From the NCBI GenBank assembly GCA_037951105.1, contig JBAMJV010012320.1, forward strand, positions 1-64,000: a stretch of 64,000 bases of DNA. The letters run 5' to 3'. The position numbers and the translations under genes were made by a program. This document shows positions 58,919 to 64,000 of this stretch, in pieces. Source of the stretch: Echinarachnius parma (lineage: Eukaryota; Echinodermata; Echinoidea; Clypeasteroida; Echinarachniidae). Numbering within the stretch: the stretch's first letter is position 1; every line of letters begins with the position of its first letter. The notes under the pieces were generated by a model. The model was not told where the DNA came from and ran no database searches. It saw only the letters and a list, made by a program, of their open reading frames with translations.

Positions 58919-60437
58919 ACCCTAAAAAGGCCAGGCTATTTGAGGTCTTCCTACGGCCGGGGGGGGGGGGGGGGGCATTATGGCCCCCCTTGATATTTCG
59001 GCCGCGCATCGGCCGATCACCGTGAAAATTTTCACGCATGATAAGTGAAGGGGATAGAATACAATGGTAATGTTTTTTTTGTTTTTTTTTATTAAAGGTA
59101 ACCTTGAGTATTGGTAATTTCCAAAGTGCCCCAAAAATAAATTGTAACGGATTTGGCTGATTTCAATTCCATATGAAAGATCATCGAAAAAAACATGGGA
59201 AATAATAATAATTCCCATTCATACGCTCTAATTGTTGTGAAATTTGCTTTCAAAACATTATATAAAAGTGATTGACGTCCGGGTATCACTTTTTAGAGAA
59301 CGTTAGCACGAGGCGCTAGCGTTCTAGATCTTCCTAATTCGGGACTAAAAATGAATATTTTTGTGCACGCTAATTGTGCTTAAAACTATACATATGATAC
59401 GGTACTCACCACCAATTCACTCTCCAATATGCGATCCAACTATCGGGTGGATTAAAATTATGATTTTTTCCCTCCATTCCGCAAAAAATCAGTGATATAT
59501 GCGCCTCCTGGACTTTTCTCCGTGTGTTAGCGCGACTCCGAACAGAAAGGCGAACAGGGCTTGCATGCTTGCGAGTTGCGATACGCATGAATATGCGCGG
59601 TACTATTGCCGTGCATTACAGTCCCGTATTAGGATGGATGACCTCGAACGCTAGCGCTTCGCGCTAGCGCTAATTTGACACTCGAGTTGTAACGGCTCTT
59701 TTTGAATGATAACAGGAGTTTTACTTTGTCGTTTGTAATTGTGTATACTTTTCGAGCATGGTGAAGTTATAACTACTAGTTTGTACCGTAATCGTGTAGG
59801 TTTTGGTTACTAAAGTTAAGTTTGACCAATACTCAACGTTGCCTTTAATTAATTTACATATTGGTAATTTATGCAAATAAGGTCATACAATTCATATTTT
59901 TACCCATAAATGATATATTCTTTATAATTATACATTGGTTTTCACTTACAGCATTTGGAATAATAATACGACAACCAAATTTGGAAGAGCTAGGTTCTTC
60001 CTTATGTTTTCTATAGTTTTTATAATTTAATTTTATAATGTATTTCTTTGTTTTTTGTACTTTATTATATTGTATTATATTGTTGTTTATTTTATTTCTA
60101 ACTATAATTCAACTATTTTGAACCCCAAAACAAACATAAAATGTAAACAAGACCAAATAACCAATTTTCTGAAAAATGATATTCCATATGTTTTGTACAC
60201 AAATCACGAAATTGAGCAATTTTCCGGCTGACATATATAGACAAAAGGTCATGTAACTTCGTAACGGTAGTTCCGATTTTCAAAAAAAAAAATCAAAATA
60301 TGCGCAAGATCCAAAGGACAAAAGTCAGCGGCGCGACATCTTACCGCGTTTTGGAGCAATACAAAAAATCGCAAAGGGGAGTGGGAGGGCATTATGCCCC
60401 CTCCCCCCCCCCCCCCCCGCCCCCGGCCTTATTAGGG
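58919..60437. mobile_element. Probable 1.5-kb TIR element with G/C runs at both ends
   Basis: The left end reads ACCCTAAAAAGGCC, later CGGCC, 17 G and CATTATGGCCCCC. The right end, inverted, reads ACCCTAATAAGGCC, then G-rich and CATAATGCCC. The inside has GTGAAAATTTTCAC, a perfect palindrome. The repeat shared with 31462-31570 lies within it. No transposase was seen. The TIRs are short and partly homopolymer, so the boundaries are uncertain. Confidence 0.45.
59640..59690. repeat. Hairpin GCTAGCGC-TTC-GCGCTAGC
   Basis: A perfect 8-bp stem with a 3-nt loop, flanked by more AGCGCTA words. A related GGCGCTAGCGTT lies at about 59312. Confidence 0.65.
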
Positions 60438-61213
60438 TATTTTACAGAACGTCTGAACAGTTTCCAGTTGACGGATGGGGATGAATGTAATACACACAAC
60501 AACAATCAGATCGAAGAGCCCTGTAATTTGGATTCTACGAATGAAAAAACGAATGCGTCCCTCCATCAAACTATACATCGGTCAATAAAAACGTTTAACT
60601 GATTTAGCATAATATTGCAACAATATTGCACTTATTCTTGTGAAGACGGCAGTTGTAAAGGTATATATGTCACGGAAAAAGAAAAAAAAGAAGAATATAT
60701 AATTACATGTAGTCAGTTTAAGCGAGGGTTGGTTATTTTGATTAGTAATCGCTTACCCACTGTTATTCATGCGCGGGTTACGTAGCTAGCGCCGGTCACA
60801 GAAGGGTCACGCATAGCGCTGTGGCGCTCCGTGGAATCCGTGAGCGAACTTCCTCGACGGGTGAATACACGTTTCATGCACAATTAACCGTTGGACGATG
60901 GTTTTTTAGATTTAGGTCTACAACTCCACGAATAAGAGATTGTAAGCCCTAATTTTATAGGCATGCTATTAAATGACATTTTTCTTTCATATAAAACAAC
61001 CTCGCAACTTTTCAAATTTGGCTTGCAAAAATGGAAATGTCCCTTTAAGATCCTTTCAATGCCAATAATCTGCTTGGATTTGCTGAGTCGGATTTATTTG
61101 GTTGTAGACACGTCGTATCGCGTGGCTTCCACTGCCATGGGTTACTGGCATAGTATTCCATCATATTCACATAATAATGCTGACACCGCTATTATCTTCC
61201 ATTTGTTTTTCAG

Positions 61214-64000
61214 GGTCAAAAATGGCGTCACCTCCACACTCAACATCGCAGTGGGCTGAAGTGAAATCGGTGACTGATCTAGTATTGTTCCTTAAGGAAA
61301 AGTTCGTACCAACGCTGCAGATCCAACATGCGAAAAACACCGAGGGCATAGTGCACATAACTGACAGCATCAACGAGGCAGCAACTGTTGACATGGCTCT
61401 TGGGATGAGTCAGCTCCTGAAGTATTTGCAATCGTCAGGTAATACTGTACATCTGGTCTTTTTCATGAAGGCAGTTCTCTTGCAATTAGAATATGACTGG
61501 TCATCCATGAGGTTTCCAACCCTCCTCACCATGGAGAGGCTAGAGCACTTTGTGCAGTACCTTGACAAAGGATGGGCCAACTTTCTGAATCACCGAGGCA
61601 GGGGCAAGGTACAGCTAGAGTCATATCTTATTCAGATGTCGATTGCCTCTGGGCAGTTCCAAAATGGTCAGCAAAGTGCAGAGGATGACTTCTCTGATCT
61701 GGTGAAAGACATCAGACAAGTGTTATCTCCTCAGGTAAATGAAATCATGTACAGATTTGCCACATCGTCTCCATACAATTGGAAGCAACTCGTCCACTTC
61801 ACTAGTGAGCTGTCCCAGGGAAACATGGCGGTCATGGATGCCAAGGAAGTCGAGATAGCTGATCTGAAAGAAGCATTCGGCCACCACAGCAAGCCACACA
61901 TGGAGGAGGGATATGGAGATATCTTGGATATCTTGGGTCTTCGGAAGTATTATCCATCCCAGATTACCATGATCCATGCGATCACAATTAGAAAATGCAC
62001 CGATGAAATACATGACCTGCCATGGAAAATTATTCAGAAGCTCCTCATGATCGACTTCTATGCACGAGATCATCCGGTATCGGCTTGCAATCAGTCATAC
62101 ACCTACGATGACGGAGAACGAGGCAAACGTAAGGTCAGCACGTTAGACATCATTGTGGTCATCTTTGGCTGCTGTGATAACTTCCTCAAACAAGTGCTGG
62201 CCCAGAAACTGTTTGTTTGCAAGCTGGCCATTCCTTTCCTGTACCCATTAGGGTCGCCACGCAGTGTTGCGATGTCACTTTGGGCACTCAGGACGATCAT
62301 CGTTGATTGGTATAACAAGCATAACGAGCCATCCGAGACACCAGTCACAGACAAGCCTTTCCCAATCGTGACATTTGTCCGACTGGGCAGGCCACCATTC
62401 TCCAAGTCCAAACTGATGAATGATGTGCTCTGTGATCAAGCTCACGACACCTTCCTGAACTACGACTGCCTCAATGGCACAGTGGAGAGAAGAGTGACAG
62501 AAGGTCTAGTGGAATGCTCCTGGTTCATCCCAGCAGGAACAAAGGGCAAGGTCATGCCACGCACAACCATGCTTCTCAATCTGAGAGGAGATGCATCTTC
62601 ACATCAGAAACAAATGCGTATTCTGAGCAAGATGTCATCTGCGGTAGTGGTCATTGCAAGTGCTAAAGACCTTGCAAGTGAACCCCACACTGAGGCGTGC
62701 AAACACATTTCCAAGGCGGCCAAACAAATTATTCTCCTGTTGATTAGGGGATTGAGTGGCAATAGCGAACAACAAATGGAGGCGGAAAGACAAGCCTGCA
62801 TCCAGGCAGTTGGAAGAGATGCTCTGACTGGAATCAAGCTCATTTCTTCCACCAAGCAAGGTGCTCAGATGAATGCTAGTGAAATGAGGACTGAGGTACG
62901 CAGAAAACTGTCGGAGGTTCTCACTGAATGTGATGTTATCACCATGGAAGAGTGTGCCTCCGTGGCAGAAAAAGAAGGAGTCACAATAGATGAACATGAT
63001 ACACCATGTGTACAGGGTAAATCACTTGCAGAAAAGGTAATACATCACATGGAAGGGAAGGAAATCACAGATTGCAAGGGCAAGTTACTTCCACTGCAAG
63101 GCACAGAATGGTTGGAATACAGCAAATTGCTGAAAAAGCAACATAGGGCGAGTGCAAATGCCGGATTTTCATCTGCTTACCAAGCTGATCAATTGAAGCA
63201 GAAGATGGATCGACTACGCGAAAGGCAGGTGGAAATCTGTAGTCACTTGACACCTTTCATCAAGGATTTCATGACAATCCTGGACGGCAACACCGAACAA
63301 GTGTCAGCATACTTCCTGCACTGGATGACACTGCTCCTTGACAGGAAGTCACGACTTACCTTACCAGCTCTGCGCAGACAATACCATGCTCAATGGACAC
63401 AGTTCCAACGCGCAAAGAAGAACATTTGGAGGACTTCACAAGAACATGACGCGGAAATGGAGCTCCTAAAATTAAGAGTTGATCAAGCAGAATATGTCTT
63501 GTCTGCTGCCTCACTTGGACTGGAAAATCTCTTCCGAGAATTGGGACAAATGTACGAGGCAATACACGAAAGCAGTAAGATATCAAAGCAAACCAGACGT
63601 ACAGTGGAGTATCTCCCAGAGCTCGTTGCCAGGCTCATGGTAAAAGGCACACCTCTGGAGCTTGTTGATGGAGATGCGGCCAATGTCCCTACCACATGGA
63701 TAAGAGCTGTGCTGGCCAAGCTTGCAGGTATTGTCGGAAAGGACAAAAGGCTCTTTGTTCTGTCTGTTCTGGGCATTCAGAGTTCTGGGAAGTCAACACT
63801 CCTGAACACCATGTTTGGGCTGCAGTTTGCTGTCAGTGCTGGCAGATGTACTAAGGGAGCATACATGCAACTTGTCCCGGTGGATAGAAGTGCAAACCTG
63901 CCGTTTGATTACATTGTGGTAATTGACACAGAGGGTATTCGTGCACAAGAGTTGGCACAGGACAATCATGCCCACGATAATGAGCTTGCTACCCTTGTGA
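61214..64000 (+). CDS. TRADD-N/VLIG gene, large exon: VLIG/URGCP-type GTPase, 3' end outside window
   Basis: The exon starts after TTTGTTTTTCAG and stays open to the window edge (926 codons from ATG 61222), so no stop is seen. Residues about 235-285 (DILGLRKYYPSQITMI, LPWKIIQKLLMIDFYARD) and 305-500 (TLDIIVVIFGCCDNFLKQ, FVRLGRPPFSKSKLMNDVL, GLVECSWFIPAG, LLNLRGD, SSAVVVIASAKD) follow the order of the URGCP/interferon-induced very large GTPase family. The GTPase domain begins at about 834. G1 is GIQSSGKS at 851-858, then AGRCTKGAYMQL, and G3 is DTEG at 902-905. NELATLV follows. Family members bind GTP and are linked to interferon or cell-growth responses in vertebrates; the cellular role here is not known. 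One giant exon is also the norm in vertebrate members. ATG 61222 could act as an alternative start, but the frame continues upstream into the linker exon in phase. Confidence 0.9.

Larger units (their letters stand above)
57822..61213. other. Intron 3 of the TRADD-N/VLIG gene
   Basis: It contains a tRNA-like relic (58056-58130), four long G or C runs, a likely TIR element (58919-60437) and the repeat shared with 31462-31570 (59683-59800). It ends at TTTGTTTTTCAG. Confidence 0.6.

Noticed and set aside
61167..63975. Several minus-strand ORFs opposite the VLIG exon
   Set aside because: They are antisense shadows of the long open plus-strand exon, which shows clear family motifs and G1/G3 sites.

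Overview
The window looks like nuclear DNA of an AT-rich marine invertebrate animal. The signs are a spliced gene of the interferon-induced very large GTPase (VLIG/URGCP) family, a Mag-like Ty3/Gypsy element, a CR1/Jockey-group LINE, and many foldback DNA transposons. An echinoderm- or hemichordate-like deuterostome is my best guess, at low confidence, because the sequence carries no taxonomic marker. No rRNA gene, intact tRNA gene or CRISPR array was seen.

Layout. 1-612 is non-coding with a degenerate tRNA-like block. 613-1085 holds seven copies of a short hairpin unit. About 1099-25165 is a tandem satellite of 18 monomers of about 1.2 kb plus a diverged stub. Each monomer ends like a Helitron 3' end (8-bp-stem hairpin, 8 nt, CTAG, then T). 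One monomer is split by a 1.7-kb insert made of a Gypsy-LTR-like fragment and a 60-bp minisatellite. The right half is a higher-order duplication that has lost one monomer. 25208-28554 is a broken LINE on the minus strand. 28554-38415 is a dense field of MITEs, foldback elements and short tandem repeats, with a few weak exon candidates at 37.0-38.6 kb. 39930-44926 holds two adjacent inverted-repeat elements; the larger (4.5 kb) has no long ORF and both carry an octamer plus TATA block.

45771-64000 is a plus-strand gene of at least four exons: 45771-45975, 53862-54243, 57778-57821, and 61214 to the window end. Splice phases agree at every junction. It encodes a Gly/Ser-rich linker, a TRADD-N-like domain, a short linker, and the N-terminal half and start of the GTPase domain of a VLIG/URGCP-type protein, so it is probably an innate-immunity or cell-death gene. 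Its first intron holds a mariner-like inverted-repeat element, into which a Gypsy retrotransposon with by-eye identical LTRs has inserted. That Gypsy element has lost its integrase catalytic core.

Apart from this gene and the retroelement remnants, nearly everything is repeat. Many short ORFs are by-products of tandem repeats or of AT-rich sequence.
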